The notes below the pieces were generated by a model, which saw only the letters and a program-made list of their open reading frames with translations, did not search any database and was not told where the DNA came from. Below, in pieces: positions 6,905 to 15,635 of a DNA stretch of 26,345 nucleotides. Position 1 is the stretch's first letter. Every line of letters begins with the position of its first letter. Source of the DNA: an uncultured Acidimicrobiales bacterium. Lineage in GTDB: Bacteria > Actinomycetota > Acidimicrobiia > Acidimicrobiales > Iamiaceae. The position numbers and the translations under genes are program-made. The DNA lies in NCBI GenBank assembly GCA_937926025.1, contig CALANQ010000450.1, forward strand, positions 1 through 26,345. Direction: 5' to 3'.

Positions 6905-7501
6905 ATGTTCGAGAACGACACCCGAGGCCGCCGAGCGGCCCGACCCGACACCGACGACTTCGCCCGCTTCGGGCCTCCCCCCTTCCGCGGCCGTGGCCGA
7001 GGCGGTCCCTGGGACCGCGGGCCCCGCGGCGGCTGGGGCGGCGGGCGCGGCGGCGGCCGGGCCCGGCGCGGCGACGTCCGCGCCGCCATCGTGGCCCTCC
7101 TCACAGAGAAGCCCATGCACGGCTACGAGATCATCCAGGAGCTCGACGCCCGCACCGGCGGGGCGTGGAAGCCGAGCCCCGGCTCCGTCTACCCCACCCT
7201 CACGATGCTCGAGGAGGAGGGCCTGGTGACCGCCGTCGAGGACGACGGCAAGCGTCGCTACACCCTCACCGAGGCCGGCACCGAGGCGGCCGCCGAGCGC
7301 CAGGGCCCTGCGCCCTGGGAGCAGGTGGTCACCGGCGCCAACCCGGCGGTCTTCGAGCTGAAGGACGTGCTCGGCAGCACCATGGCCGCCGTGCAGCAGG
7401 TCTTCCGGGCCGGCACCCCGGCCCAGCAGGCCAAGGCCGTGGAGATCCTGAGCGACACCCGCCGCCGGCTCTACGAGGTCCTCGCCTCCGAAGAGGACTG
7501 A
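6905..7501 (+). CDS. PadR-family transcriptional regulator
   Basis: A 198-residue repressor. Residues 57-128 form the PadR winged helix: RRGDVRAAIVALLTEKPMHGYEII, then SPGSVYPTLTMLEEEGLV, with the wing DDGKRRYTLTEAGTEA. The C-terminal part (about 135-190) is a helical dimerisation segment. The first 56 residues are low complexity, rich in Gly and Arg with some Pro and Trp, a feature often found in front of actinobacterial PadR domains and possibly helping DNA contact. The ATG at 6905 has GAAGGA 8 nt upstream, so the longer frame from 6806 is leader. It precedes an ABC ATPase and permease gene; PadR proteins commonly control exporters and themselves in response to a small ligand. The ligand is unknown. 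Confidence 0.93.
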   Translation: MFENDTRGRRAARPDTDDFARFGPPPFRGRGRGGPWDRGPRGGWGGGRGGGRARRGDVRAAIVALLTEKPMHGYEIIQELDARTGGAWKPSPGSVYPTLTMLEEEGLVTAVEDDGKRRYTLTEAGTEAAAERQGPAPWEQVVTGANPAVFELKDVLGSTMAAVQQVFRAGTPAQQAKAVEILSDTRRRLYEVLASEED

Positions 7502-7517
7502 TCTCTCCCACCCCACC

Positions 7518-7558
7518 CCGGTCGTCCGGAGCTGCCCGTCGCGGCGCCGGACGACCGG
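7518..7558 (+). terminator. Hairpin after padR
   Basis: A 12-bp perfect stem pairs 7518-7529 (CCGGTCGTCCGG) with 7547-7558 (CCGGACGACCGG) around a 17-nt loop, 16 nt past the padR stop. No U-tract follows. It probably separates padR from the ABC operon; an operator role is also possible because each arm is itself partly palindromic. Confidence 0.45.
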
Positions 7559-7690
7559 ACGTCCACCTCAATTCCAGTCAGGGTGTCACCCCCTCGGGGT
7601 ACCTTGGCTCCCGTTGGCGGCGCTCCCCGATGAGTCTCGCCCCGACCGAGCGTCGGAACCCGACGAACCCCTCAGGCCAGGATGCGAACC

Positions 7691-8461
7691 ATGAGCACCC
7701 CCACGTCCGAGATGCCGCCCCCTCCGCCCGCTGCGGGCTCCGTCGCCGCCCGTGCGGTCGACGCCGTCAAGACCTACGGCGAGGGGGACACCGTGGTCAA
7801 CGCCCTCGCCGGCGTCACCGTGGACTTCCAGGCCGGTCAGTTCACCGCCATCATGGGCCCGTCGCGCTCGGGCAAGAGCACGCTGATGCACTGCCTCGCC
7901 GGCCTCGACGAGCACACCAGCGGCTCGGTGTGGATCGAGGGCAGCAACCTCACGGAGCCCAAGGACAAGGACCTCACCAAGCTCCGCCGGGACCGCATCG
8001 GCTTCGTGTTCCAGGCGTTCAGCCTCATCCCCACCCTCTCGGCCGAGGAGAACATCGTCCTGCCGATGTCGCTGGCCGGCCACAGCCCGGACCAGGCCTG
8101 GGTGGACCAGATCGTGGCCACGGTGAACCTGGCCAACCGCCTGGACCACCGCCCGAGCGAGCTGTCCGGCGGCCAGCAGCAGCGCGTGGCGGTGGCCCGC
8201 GCCCTGGCCAGCAAGCCGGCGATCATCTTCGCCGACGAGCCCACCGGCAACCTGGACTCCCGGTCCAGCGCCGAGATCCTGTCGTTCATGCGCCAGGCCG
8301 TGTCCGACTTCGGCCAGACCATCGTGATGGTCACCCACGATCCGGTCGCCGCCTCCTACGCGGACCGGGTGCTGATCCTCGCCGACGGCAACATCGTCCA
8401 CGAGATCCACCAGCCCACCACCGATGCGGTGGTCGACTTCATGAAGACCTTCGGGGACTGA
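7691..8461 (+). CDS. ABC transporter ATP-binding protein, MacB/LolD type
   Basis: A 256-residue ATPase that should power the FtsX-type permease encoded directly after it. Motifs in order are Walker A GPSRSGKS (56-63), Q-loop Gln 108 in FVFQAFSLIPTLS, signature LSGGQQQR (158-165), Walker B IIFADEP (178-184) with D-loop GNLDS, and H-loop THD (215-217). FADEPTGNLDS is characteristic of the MacB/LolD/FtsE group. The Walker A has Arg where Gly is usual (GPSGSGKS), within the GxxxxGK[ST] pattern. The ATG at 7691 has AGGA 9 nt upstream; the in-frame ATG at 7682 overlaps that site and is less likely. One nucleotide separates its stop from the permease start. Confidence 0.95.
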   Translation: MSTPTSEMPPPPPAAGSVAARAVDAVKTYGEGDTVVNALAGVTVDFQAGQFTAIMGPSRSGKSTLMHCLAGLDEHTSGSVWIEGSNLTEPKDKDLTKLRRDRIGFVFQAFSLIPTLSAEENIVLPMSLAGHSPDQAWVDQIVATVNLANRLDHRPSELSGGQQQRVAVARALASKPAIIFADEPTGNLDSRSSAEILSFMRQAVSDFGQTIVMVTHDPVAASYADRVLILADGNIVHEIHQPTTDAVVDFMKTFGD

Positions 8462-8462
8462 C

Positions 8463-11063
8463 GTGGTCAAGCAGACACTCCGCTCCCTGTGGGGGCATAA
8501 GCGCCGCCTCATCTCCACGTGCGTCGCCGTCATCCTCGGCGTCGCCTTCATGGCTGGCACGCTCGTCCTCACGTCCACCGTCAACCGCGTCTTCGACGAC
8601 CTCTTCGGCGACCTCGGAGGTCAGGTCGACGCCGTCGTCCGGGGCGAGACCCTGTTCGAGGCCGACTTCGGCGGTGCCCAGCGTGCCGACCTCGACGAAT
8701 CCTTGATCGAGGAGGTCCGCAAGGTCGATGGGGTGAAGAACGCCGAGGGCTCGATCGACACGATGATGCTGACCCTGCTGGATGCGCAGGGCGATCCCAT
8801 GGGCGGCGGGTTCGGGCCGCCCACCATCGTCGGCTCATGGGACCCTGATCCCGAGCTGAACTCCTACCAGCTGGCCGAGGGCCGCGAACCGGAGAAGTCG
8901 GGCGAAGCGATCCTCGACCGGGCCGGAGCCAAGAAGGGCGGCTACGGAGTCGGCGACGACATCGAGCTCGTCACGCCGAAGGGCACCATCAAGCTCGTGC
9001 TGGTCGGCACCTCGAAGTTCGGCGATGCCGACTCGGCCGGCGGTTCCACCTTCGTGGGCACCACCCTCGAGCAGGCCCAGGAGCTGGCCGGCAAACCCGG
9101 GAAGCTGGCCACCATCGCCGTGCGGGCCGACGACGGGGTCACGCCCGACCAGCTGGTCACCAACCTCGATGCGGCCAAGCTCGCACCCAAGCTGGACATC
9201 GTCACCGGCTCCGAGGCCGCCGCGGAGAACGCCAGCAACGTGAAGGAGGGATTCGGCTTCTTCTCCAAGCTGCTGCTGATCTTCGCCGGCATCGCCCTGT
9301 TCGTCGGCTGGTTCATCATCTCCAACACCTTCAACATCCTCGTGGCCCAGCGCACGAAGGAGCTCGCCCTGCTCCGAGCCATCGGGGCCTCACGACGGCA
9401 GGTCCTGAGCTCGGTGTTCCTCGAGGCCGGAGTCATCGGCCTCGTTTCGGCCACGTTCGGCCTGCTCGCCGGCATCGTGCTCGCCAAGGTCGGGTTCGCT
9501 GCGCTGAGCGGATCCGGGAACCTGCCCCAGACCTCGCTCATCGTCGAGCCTCGCATCGCGGCGTTCGCCGTGCTGGCCGGCCTGGTCCTGACGGCCATCG
9601 CGGCCTTCGGCCCCGCCATCCGGGCGACGCGCGTTCCGCCCATGGCTGCCCTCCGAGACGTTGCGATCGACCGCACCGGAGCCTCCCGACCGAGGCTCCT
9701 CGGTGCTGCCGCGCTGCTCCTGGTCGGGCTGCTGCTCATCGCCCCGGCCTTCAAGACCAACCCCTCCGGCGATCTCACCATCCCGATCATCGGCTGGACG
9801 CTCACCGTGGTCCCGCGGGTCGGGGTCGGACTCCTGCTGCTCATCTTCTCGGTCCTCACCGCAGGGCCGATCATCGCCGGTCCGATCGCTCGATTGGTGG
9901 GCGCGCCGCTGCCCAAGATCAAGGGTGTCACCGGCACGATCGCCCGTCAGAACGCCGTCCGCAGCCCACGGCGTACGTCCGCCACCGCGTCGGCGCTCAT
10001 CATCGGCGTCGCCCTGGTTGCGTTCATCACCATCTTCGCCAGCTCAGCTCAGACCTCGGTCGACAAGGCGATCGGAAGCGGCTTCAAGGGCGACTTCATC
10101 GTGCTGCCCATCAACCAGTTCACCATCTCCGGGGTGGACCCGAAGGTGAGCGACGAGGTTGCCCAGGTCCCTGGCGTCGAGACGGTCACTGCCGTCGGCA
10201 TCGCCCAGGCCAACCTCACCCTGCCCAACGGCGATACACCCAACGCGTTCATGAGCGGTATCGACACGTCCACGTTCGAGGACGTGTTCACCGCCCGCAT
10301 GGCCGAAGGCAAGCTGACGGACCTCACCGACGACGGCATCGTGGTGGACGCCAGCGTCGCCAAGGACCGGGACCTGCAGATCGGCGACGAGCTCACCGCT
10401 GTCTCCTCCACCGGGCAGCAGAAGACCTTCACGGTCGAAGCACTCAGCAACGAGCCGGCCCTGCTCGGGCAGTGGACCGTGTCGCGGACGTCCATCAACG
10501 ACCTCTCCACGGAGCCGTCGGACTACCAGCGCGGCGTCCTCACCGAACCGAGCGCGGACCAAGCCCAGGTCAAGGACGGCATCAAGCAGGTGCTGAAGGA
10601 CTACCCCACGATGAAGGTCCAAGACCGCGAGGAGTTCACCTCGGGCATCGTGCAGTCCATCAGCCAGCTGCTGTTCGTGATCTACGTCCTCTTGCTGGTC
10701 TCGATCATCATCGCCCTCATCGGCATCGCCAACACCCTGTCGCTCAGCATCCACGAGCGAACACGCGAGTTGGGACTGCTTCGGGCGATGGGTATGACCC
10801 GCAACCAGCTCCGCTCATCGGTCCGCTGGGAGGCCACGATCGTCGCCCTCATGGGCACGGTCATCGGCATCGCCCTGGGCATCGGCCTGAGCTACGTGAT
10901 GGTCCGGGCGCTCAAGAGCCAGGGCATCACCGAGTTCGCCGTCCCGGTGGGCGGCATCGTCGTCGTGGTCATCTTCGGCGCCGTGCTCGGCGTGATGGCG
11001 TCGATCTTCCCCGCCCGGCGGGCGGCCAAGCTCAACGTGCTCGACGCCATCGCCAGCGAGTAG
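8463..11063 (+). CDS. FtsX-type ABC transporter permease (MacB-like, duplicated)
   Basis: An 866-residue membrane protein with two permease modules. A helix at 16-37 is followed by an extracytoplasmic MacB-like domain (about 40-260), then a three-helix FtsX unit containing NTFNILVAQRTKELALLRAIGASRRQV and ending VPPMAALRD. Two or more middle helices and a second first-helix (ALIIGVALVAFITIF) lead to a second external domain, then a second FtsX unit with NTLSLSIHERTRELGLLRAMGMTRNQL and the ending ARRAAKLNVLDAIASE. About ten membrane helices in all. This layout is common in actinobacteria for exporters of lipids, peptides or drugs, or for envelope mechanotransmission; no substrate can be named. 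It starts with GTG 1 nt after the ATPase stop, so the two form one unit downstream of padR. Confidence 0.94.
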   Translation: MVKQTLRSLWGHKRRLISTCVAVILGVAFMAGTLVLTSTVNRVFDDLFGDLGGQVDAVVRGETLFEADFGGAQRADLDESLIEEVRKVDGVKNAEGSIDTMMLTLLDAQGDPMGGGFGPPTIVGSWDPDPELNSYQLAEGREPEKSGEAILDRAGAKKGGYGVGDDIELVTPKGTIKLVLVGTSKFGDADSAGGSTFVGTTLEQAQELAGKPGKLATIAVRADDGVTPDQLVTNLDAAKLAPKLDIVTGSEAAAENASNVKEGFGFFSKLLLIFAGIALFVGWFIISNTFNILVAQRTKELALLRAIGASRRQVLSSVFLEAGVIGLVSATFGLLAGIVLAKVGFAALSGSGNLPQTSLIVEPRIAAFAVLAGLVLTAIAAFGPAIRATRVPPMAALRDVAIDRTGASRPRLLGAAALLLVGLLLIAPAFKTNPSGDLTIPIIGWTLTVVPRVGVGLLLLIFSVLTAGPIIAGPIARLVGAPLPKIKGVTGTIARQNAVRSPRRTSATASALIIGVALVAFITIFASSAQTSVDKAIGSGFKGDFIVLPINQFTISGVDPKVSDEVAQVPGVETVTAVGIAQANLTLPNGDTPNAFMSGIDTSTFEDVFTARMAEGKLTDLTDDGIVVDASVAKDRDLQIGDELTAVSSTGQQKTFTVEALSNEPALLGQWTVSRTSINDLSTEPSDYQRGVLTEPSADQAQVKDGIKQVLKDYPTMKVQDREEFTSGIVQSISQLLFVIYVLLLVSIIIALIGIANTLSLSIHERTRELGLLRAMGMTRNQLRSSVRWEATIVALMGTVIGIALGIGLSYVMVRALKSQGITEFAVPVGGIVVVVIFGAVLGVMASIFPARRAAKLNVLDAIASE

Positions 11064-11089
11064 CCGGCGGTCCCGAACAGCGCCGATCG

Positions 11090-11121
11090 GTCACCGCCCC
11101 GGCCCCGGCCGGGGCGGTGAC
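11090..11121. terminator. Strong symmetric hairpin between convergent genes
   Basis: GTCACCGCCCCGG (11090-11102) pairs perfectly with 11109-11121, a 13-bp GC-rich stem with a 6-nt loop, 26 nt past the permease stop. No U-tract follows on either side. It lies between the permease and the convergent small membrane gene and could stop transcription from the permease side. Confidence 0.6.
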
Positions 11122-11160
11122 GCGTCGGAGGTCGGGGCTCGCACCGCGGGTGCGGGCGTG

Positions 11161-11204
11161 CGGACGGACGGACGGACGGACGGACGGGCGGGCGGGCGGG
11201 CGGA
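11161..11204. repeat. Tetranucleotide tandem repeat (CGGA)6-(CGGG)4-CGGA
   Basis: Six CGGA units (11161-11184) run into four CGGG units (11185-11200) and one CGGA, ending exactly next to the stop codon of the minus-strand gene at 11205. Eleven uninterrupted tetranucleotide units are unusual for this DNA and should be prone to slippage. The repeat is downstream of both flanking genes, so length change would not alter a protein unless a stop codon were lost. Confidence 0.9.
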
Positions 11205-11447
11205 TCAGGAGAACAGGGCGAGGACGAACAGCACGACGCCGACGACGACGATCCCGTACGCCACCACCCGCTGGATCTTCAGGTAACCGGTGCTGAAGAA
11301 CCGCAACGGCCCCTCGTACTCCAGCTCCTCGTCGTTGTCGGGCATCTCGCCCGCGCTGCGGTTGGCGATCTCCCGGTTCAGGACCTGGAGCCACGCGTAG
11401 CCGCCGCCGGCCGCCACCGCGCCCGTGAGGAGGGCGCCCCCGTTCAC
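11205..11447 (-). CDS. Small membrane protein, function unknown
   Basis: An 80-residue protein starting with GTG at 11447. An N-terminal Gly/Ala-rich segment (about 4-24, ALLTGAVAAGGGYAWLQVL) may be a membrane helix, the middle (27-55) is acidic with NDEELEYEGP, and a clear helix fills 61-79 (VVAYGIVVVGVVLFVLALF). The two helices would give a hairpin in the membrane. It lies 61 nt downstream of the beta-propeller gene on the same strand and could be co-transcribed. I do not recognise a family; its compact, coherent composition makes it a likely real gene. Confidence 0.7.
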   Translation of the reverse strand: MNGGALLTGAVAAGGGYAWLQVLNREIANRSAGEMPDNDEELEYEGPLRFFSTGYLKIQRVVAYGIVVVGVVLFVLALFS

Positions 11448-11483
11448 GCCGCCGTCCCCACCGGACGGGAACCGGGCCGGTCG

Positions 11484-11504
11484 CTCCGGTCCGTTCGGAC
11501 GGAG
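11484..11504 (-). terminator. Possible hairpin after the beta-propeller gene
   Basis: CTCCGGTCCG (11484-11493) and CGGACGGAG (11496-11504) are complementary apart from one bulged G, just downstream of the stop at 11509. The loop would be very short, so the outer pairs matter most. Weak evidence of termination. Confidence 0.25.
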
Positions 11505-11508
11505 CCTG

Positions 11509-13523
11509 TCACTCGTCGCCGATGGCGTAGAAGGCGCCGCCGCGCGCCCCGACGTAGATCTTCCCCTTGAACACGGTGGGGGTGGATTCGATGCAGCCCT
11601 CGAGCTGCACGGTCCACAGCTCCGGTGGGTCCTTCTTCGGGTCGGACACGTCGTAGGCGTGGAGGACGCCGCTGCAGTCGCCCATGATCAGCGTCTCGTC
11701 CACCACCACCGGCGACTGCCACGTGGGCCCGGGCAGCTTCTTCTCCCAGAGGATCTCGCCGGTCCCCATGTCGGCGCCGAACACCCGGCCGTGGTTGGTG
11801 CCGGCGTAGATGACGCCGTTGGCGATGGCGGGCGTGCCCCAGATGCCGTAGCAGGCTCCTCGCAGTCGCCGTGCGGGGCCGGCTCGGGCGGGTCGTTGAT
11901 CTTCCAGACCAGCGGGTCGTCGGGCTTGGTGGGGTCGAGCTTCATCAGCTGGCCGACCTCGTCGGAGCGGTCCATGGTGGAGCCGCGCTCGCGCTCGGAG
12001 GCGACGTAGAGCATCCCCTCCTTGTCGACCACCACCGAGGCGTCGGTGTCGTCGCCGGTCCAGAACCGGAACACCCGCTTCACGCTGGAGGGGTCGGTCT
12101 TCAGGTTGGTGATGTCCCAGCCCTGCACGAGGCCGCCGGAGTTGGCGAAGTAGACGGTGTTGCCGGAGATGGCCAGCGAGTTCTCCACGCCGGTGTCCTT
12201 CACCCGGGAGCCCGAGCCGGCCAGGTCCGAGGTGAGCTGCTCGTCCCACGACGGGGCATTGAACACGATCTGCGGGTCCACGGTGATCAGCCCGTCGGCA
12301 CCCTTCGACCGGTTGAGCTTGATGATGTACCACTGGCCGTTCTCGCCGCCGTCGAACAGGTAGTCGTCGATCATCAGCGGCGAGCTGTCCCAGTCGTCGT
12401 TCCAGCCGTTGACCGGCGACACGTTGTCGGCGCTCATGCTCCACAGGTCGGCGGCGGCGTCGGGCCGGTCGAGCCCGAGGATGTGGAAGTCGGCCCGGCT
12501 GCCGGAGTACAGGAGCGGCTCGCCCTCGGGGTCGCGGGTGACCGAGCCCTTGATGATGTCGCCCATGTCGAACGGCTGGAGGAAGTCCGATCCATCGGCG
12601 GCGTTGATGAAGTGGATGGCCTGGTCGTAGGTGCCGACGGCGATCTTGGTGTCGCCGTTCTCGTCCTCCCAGACCGACGGCTGACCGGTCCAGCCTGAGC
12701 CGCACCAGCTGTGCGGCGTGTTGCCCACCGGTGAGCTGCTGCACATGCCGCCGGACTCGGGGTAGCGCCACAGCACCTTCGGCTTCTCGGGCACCGGGCC
12801 GAGCCCGTAGTAGCTGCGCGTCGGGTTGCCGCGGAACGTGAGCTGGCCCACCAGCGACGTGCTCCAGGGCTCACCGGAGCTCTTGGGGTCGACCCATCCG
12901 TCGTAGGTGCTCTTGGGGGCCAGCCCCTTGGAGACGGCCTCCTCGGTCTCCGCCTTGGTTGGCTCGCTGCTCTTGGTGCCGCTGCCGTCCTTGGTGGCGG
13001 TGCTGGAGCCGCCGTCGTCACCGCCGATCTTCGAGCAGCCCCAGGCGAGCAGCACCAGGACCAGGAACACGCCGCCGCCGGCCACCAGGCGGTTGCGCTG
13101 GATCTCCCGGTCCCGCGGGGAGCGACGGCGCTCGGCACGGCTCGCATCGGCGAGGCCGGCGACGGTCCGCGAGGTCTCCCCGGGCGGCCGCAGCCGGGAT
13201 CCGGGCCCGGACGGGGCGGGGCGGGTGGTCGGGCGAGCGGCGGCCGGGGGCCGGCCCGATGACCCGGCGGCGGGCGGCCGGGTCGACACCGAGCGCGACG
13301 GCGCGGGGCGGGATCCGGCGGGCGGGCGACCCGAGGAGGGCGGCGTGGCGGGGGGACGGCTCTGGCGGGTGGGGGGCCGTTCGCCGCCGGGCCGCGGCGG
13401 ACGGGCCGGACCCGAACCCGGCGGGCGGGCCGGGCCCGAACCCGGTGGACGTCCCGATGACGATGGCGGCCGGCCGGGCCGGGGTGGTCGTCGAGGCCCT
13501 TGCGGGGTCGAGGCGTCGGACAT
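11509..13523 (-). CDS. Membrane-anchored PQQ-type beta-propeller protein, interrupted by a one-base frameshift
   Basis: The frame from ATG 13523 (GGAGA upstream) encodes a Pro/Arg-rich, probably disordered cytoplasmic region (1-145), one helix (146-163, LVAGGGVFLVLVLLAWGC) and an extracytoplasmic domain with beta-propeller strands such as KIAVGTYDQAIHFINAADG and NTVYFANSGGLVQGWDI. Homology in this frame ends at HGDCEE (about residue 554). It continues in another frame from CYGIWGTPAIANGVIYAG to KIYVGARGGAFYAIGDE, ending at 11509. The junction is at about 11857-11864 on the plus strand; restoring one base gives GDC-GGACYGIWG and a 671-residue product. Such PQQ-like repeats form propellers, sometimes enzymatic and sometimes binding modules; no activity can be assigned. 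A true inactivating mutation or a sequencing error are both possible. Confidence 0.85.
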
Positions 13524-13714
13524 CGGGAACGGGTCTCCAAGGGTGGGGAGCGGCGACCGGTGCGCACCACCGGCGGTGCCGGCGGCGCACGGGTCACGCC
13601 AAGCGTACGGACCCGAACCCGGCGACCCGGGTCATCCCGGGACGCGCCTCACCCGGTGCCCCGTCGGTCCTCGTCGCCGTCCGGTGGACGGAGCGCCCTC
13701 GGATCGCGACGAGA

Positions 13715-13737
13715 ACCGATCGGGACCGATCGGGACC
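13715..13737. repeat. Short tandem repeat before the DUF4214 protein stop
   Basis: ACCGATCGGG occurs twice in tandem (13715-13734) and is followed by ACC. Each unit contains the palindrome CCGATCGG. It lies in the 221-nt gap between the propeller gene start and the next gene's stop, 8 nt beyond that stop. It may form part of a terminator, or be chance. Confidence 0.35.
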
Positions 13738-13744
13738 GGTGGGG

Positions 13745-15580
13745 CTACGAGCGGTTGTAGTACTCGTTCGAGGACACGGTGGCCTCGACGATCTTCAGCT
13801 CGGTGGTGCCGGCCTGCAGCTTGTTCACCCAGTAGGTGACCTCGCTGGCGGGCGGCGTCCGGCGCAGGTAGCGCTCGTAGATGCCCTGGACCGTGGCCGT
13901 GTCGCCGGCCTTGGTGGCCAGCAGCGCCGCGGCGATCGAGGTGCGGGTCTTGCCCGCCTTGATCTGGGCGACGACCGAGTCGATCTGGGCCTGGGTGGCC
14001 GGGGTCCGGGTGATCTGCTGGTAGATGGCGGCGGCGAAGCCCGCCGACGACGCACCGGCCTTGTTGTAGTACTCGTTCGAGCCGATCACCTGGGTGCGGA
14101 TCTCGTCGGGGTTGGCGCCCTTGCGGATCTTCTCGGCCCAGTACGCCTGGCCGCCCTTGTCCGGGTTGCGCTTGAGGAACGTCTTGTAGACGTCGTCCAC
14201 GACCCGGCGGTTGTACTCGGGGGTGGTCTGGTACTTGCGGATGATGCCGACGCGGCTCTCACCCCGGTCGACCTTGCGCAGCCAGAAGGCCTTGCCGCTC
14301 GGGTCGGCGGCCCGACCGAGGAGGTCGAGGTACACCCGGCAGATGTAGCGGGCGTTCTTGGAGTCCGACGGCGAGCAGCCGGGCAGGACCGGGTCCACCA
14401 CGTTGACGGTGAGCGTGCCCTGGTCGAGCCCGCCGAAGCCGTCGGCCACCGAGAAGTTGTAGGTGTCGGTGCCGTTGGTGTTGTTGGCGGCGTAGGTGAC
14501 GTTGCAGCCCGATCCGCTCAGCTTGCCGATGGCGGTGTTGCCGAGGGTGGGGCTGCAGGTGAGGGCCAGGCCTTCACCGGCGTCGGGATCGGTGCCGCCG
14601 AGGCTGATGGCGACGCGCTCGTTGCGGCCGACGGTCACGGTCTGGTCGGTCGCGGTAGGCGGCCGGTTGGTGATGTTGAACACGACGCTGGTGTTCGGGC
14701 TCTGGAGCCCGTCCGGGTCGGCCATGCGGAAGGCGAAGCCGTCGGTGCCGCTGGTGCGGGCCGAGGCGGTGTAGGTGCGGTTGCAGCCGCTGCCGCCGAG
14801 CACGCCCTTGCCCTGGTTGGTGGAGCCGGGGACGATGCAGGTGATGGCGTCGCCGTCGGGATCGGTGCCGGTCAGGGTCACGGGCACCGACGTGCCCTTG
14901 TAGGCGGTGACCACCTGCGGGTTGGCCACGGGGGCGCTGTTGTCGGTGGTCACCTGGAGCTCCCAGCCACCGGCGAACGAGCCGCTGTCGTCGCTGGAGT
15001 CGTCCACCACGTAGAGCTTCCAGGCCCCGTTCGGGTTCGAGCCGTAGAAGGTGGACAGGTTCAGGGCGGCGAACTCGCTGCCCACGTCGGGCCAGTTGTC
15101 GCCCTGGTGGCCGAGCGAGTCGTTGTCCGACGGCCGGACGCAGATGTCGGCGCCGCTCGGCACCGAGTTGCCGAAGTCGGCGCACGCGTCGTCGATGGTG
15201 ATCGAGTTCTTGTCGAGGTTGGAGCAGCTGGGCAGCAGCGCCGCGTGGCCGTTGTCCGAGAACAGCGTGGTCTTGGTGCCGGTGGGGCCCACGAGCAGCA
15301 CGTCGAGGTCCTTGGCGCAGCCGTGGGACGTGTTGCGGATGACGACCTTCAGCCCGGTGAGCTGGGTCCCGACGCCCGAGACGTTGATGGTCGACGGGTA
15401 CGGGTTCGCGCTCCCGGAATCCGGGATGGCGATCGGCGTGGTGTTCTTCACCACCTTCGTCGAGTCGGCTCCGGCCGGGGAGGCCCCGACCACGCTGGCG
15501 AGGATCCCCGCCAGCAGCGCGGTTGCGAGCGCCAGTGCACCCGCCCGACGTGTGACGCGAGGCGTCCGTCCGTGCAGCAT
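13745..15580 (-). CDS. Secreted P-domain, cadherin-like and DUF4214 repeat protein
   Basis: A 611-residue exported protein. The ATG at 15580 has GGGAGGG 5 nt upstream and opens a signal peptide (RRAGALALATALLAGILASVVGASPAGA, likely cut near 38). Residues 42-212 look like a proprotein-convertase P domain: LTGLKVVIRNTSHGCAKDLDVLLVGPTG, then NPNGAWKLYVVDDSSDDSGSFAGGWELQV. Two cadherin/Ig-like units follow (216-305 and 306-396), each with TDPD near the start and a late GCN(R/V)TY. The C-terminus is four DUF4214-type repeats beginning at 416, 464, 519 and 567 (such as VYLDLLGRAADPSGKAFW and IYERYLRRTPPASEVTYW). No protease domain is present. A surface-binding or adhesive role is likely but unproven. 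The longer frame up to 16054 is an antisense shadow of the next gene. Confidence 0.9.
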   Translation of the reverse strand: MLHGRTPRVTRRAGALALATALLAGILASVVGASPAGADSTKVVKNTTPIAIPDSGSANPYPSTINVSGVGTQLTGLKVVIRNTSHGCAKDLDVLLVGPTGTKTTLFSDNGHAALLPSCSNLDKNSITIDDACADFGNSVPSGADICVRPSDNDSLGHQGDNWPDVGSEFAALNLSTFYGSNPNGAWKLYVVDDSSDDSGSFAGGWELQVTTDNSAPVANPQVVTAYKGTSVPVTLTGTDPDGDAITCIVPGSTNQGKGVLGGSGCNRTYTASARTSGTDGFAFRMADPDGLQSPNTSVVFNITNRPPTATDQTVTVGRNERVAISLGGTDPDAGEGLALTCSPTLGNTAIGKLSGSGCNVTYAANNTNGTDTYNFSVADGFGGLDQGTLTVNVVDPVLPGCSPSDSKNARYICRVYLDLLGRAADPSGKAFWLRKVDRGESRVGIIRKYQTTPEYNRRVVDDVYKTFLKRNPDKGGQAYWAEKIRKGANPDEIRTQVIGSNEYYNKAGASSAGFAAAIYQQITRTPATQAQIDSVVAQIKAGKTRTSIAAALLATKAGDTATVQGIYERYLRRTPPASEVTYWVNKLQAGTTELKIVEATVSSNEYYNRS

Positions 15581-15635
15581 TCGTACCCTCCCAGGGAGCC
15601 GCCGTTCGACCCCCCGGCCGCCGGCTTCGCCCCGA

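Noticed and set aside
3952..8706. A 1584-codon open frame on the plus strand
   Set aside because: It runs opposite purD and purA, then across the purA-padR gap and out of frame through padR and the ABC genes. Its product is low-complexity His/Arg/Gly-rich sequence. It is an artefact of high GC.
11161..11204. The CGGA/CGGG tract as a coding repeat
   Set aside because: It lies beyond the stops of both flanking genes and no supported frame spans it.
11688..13523. The 611-residue frame as an intact protein ending at 11688
   Set aside because: Its last 57 residues are Arg/Pro/Ser-rich junk and the conserved propeller C-terminus is present in the neighbouring frame.
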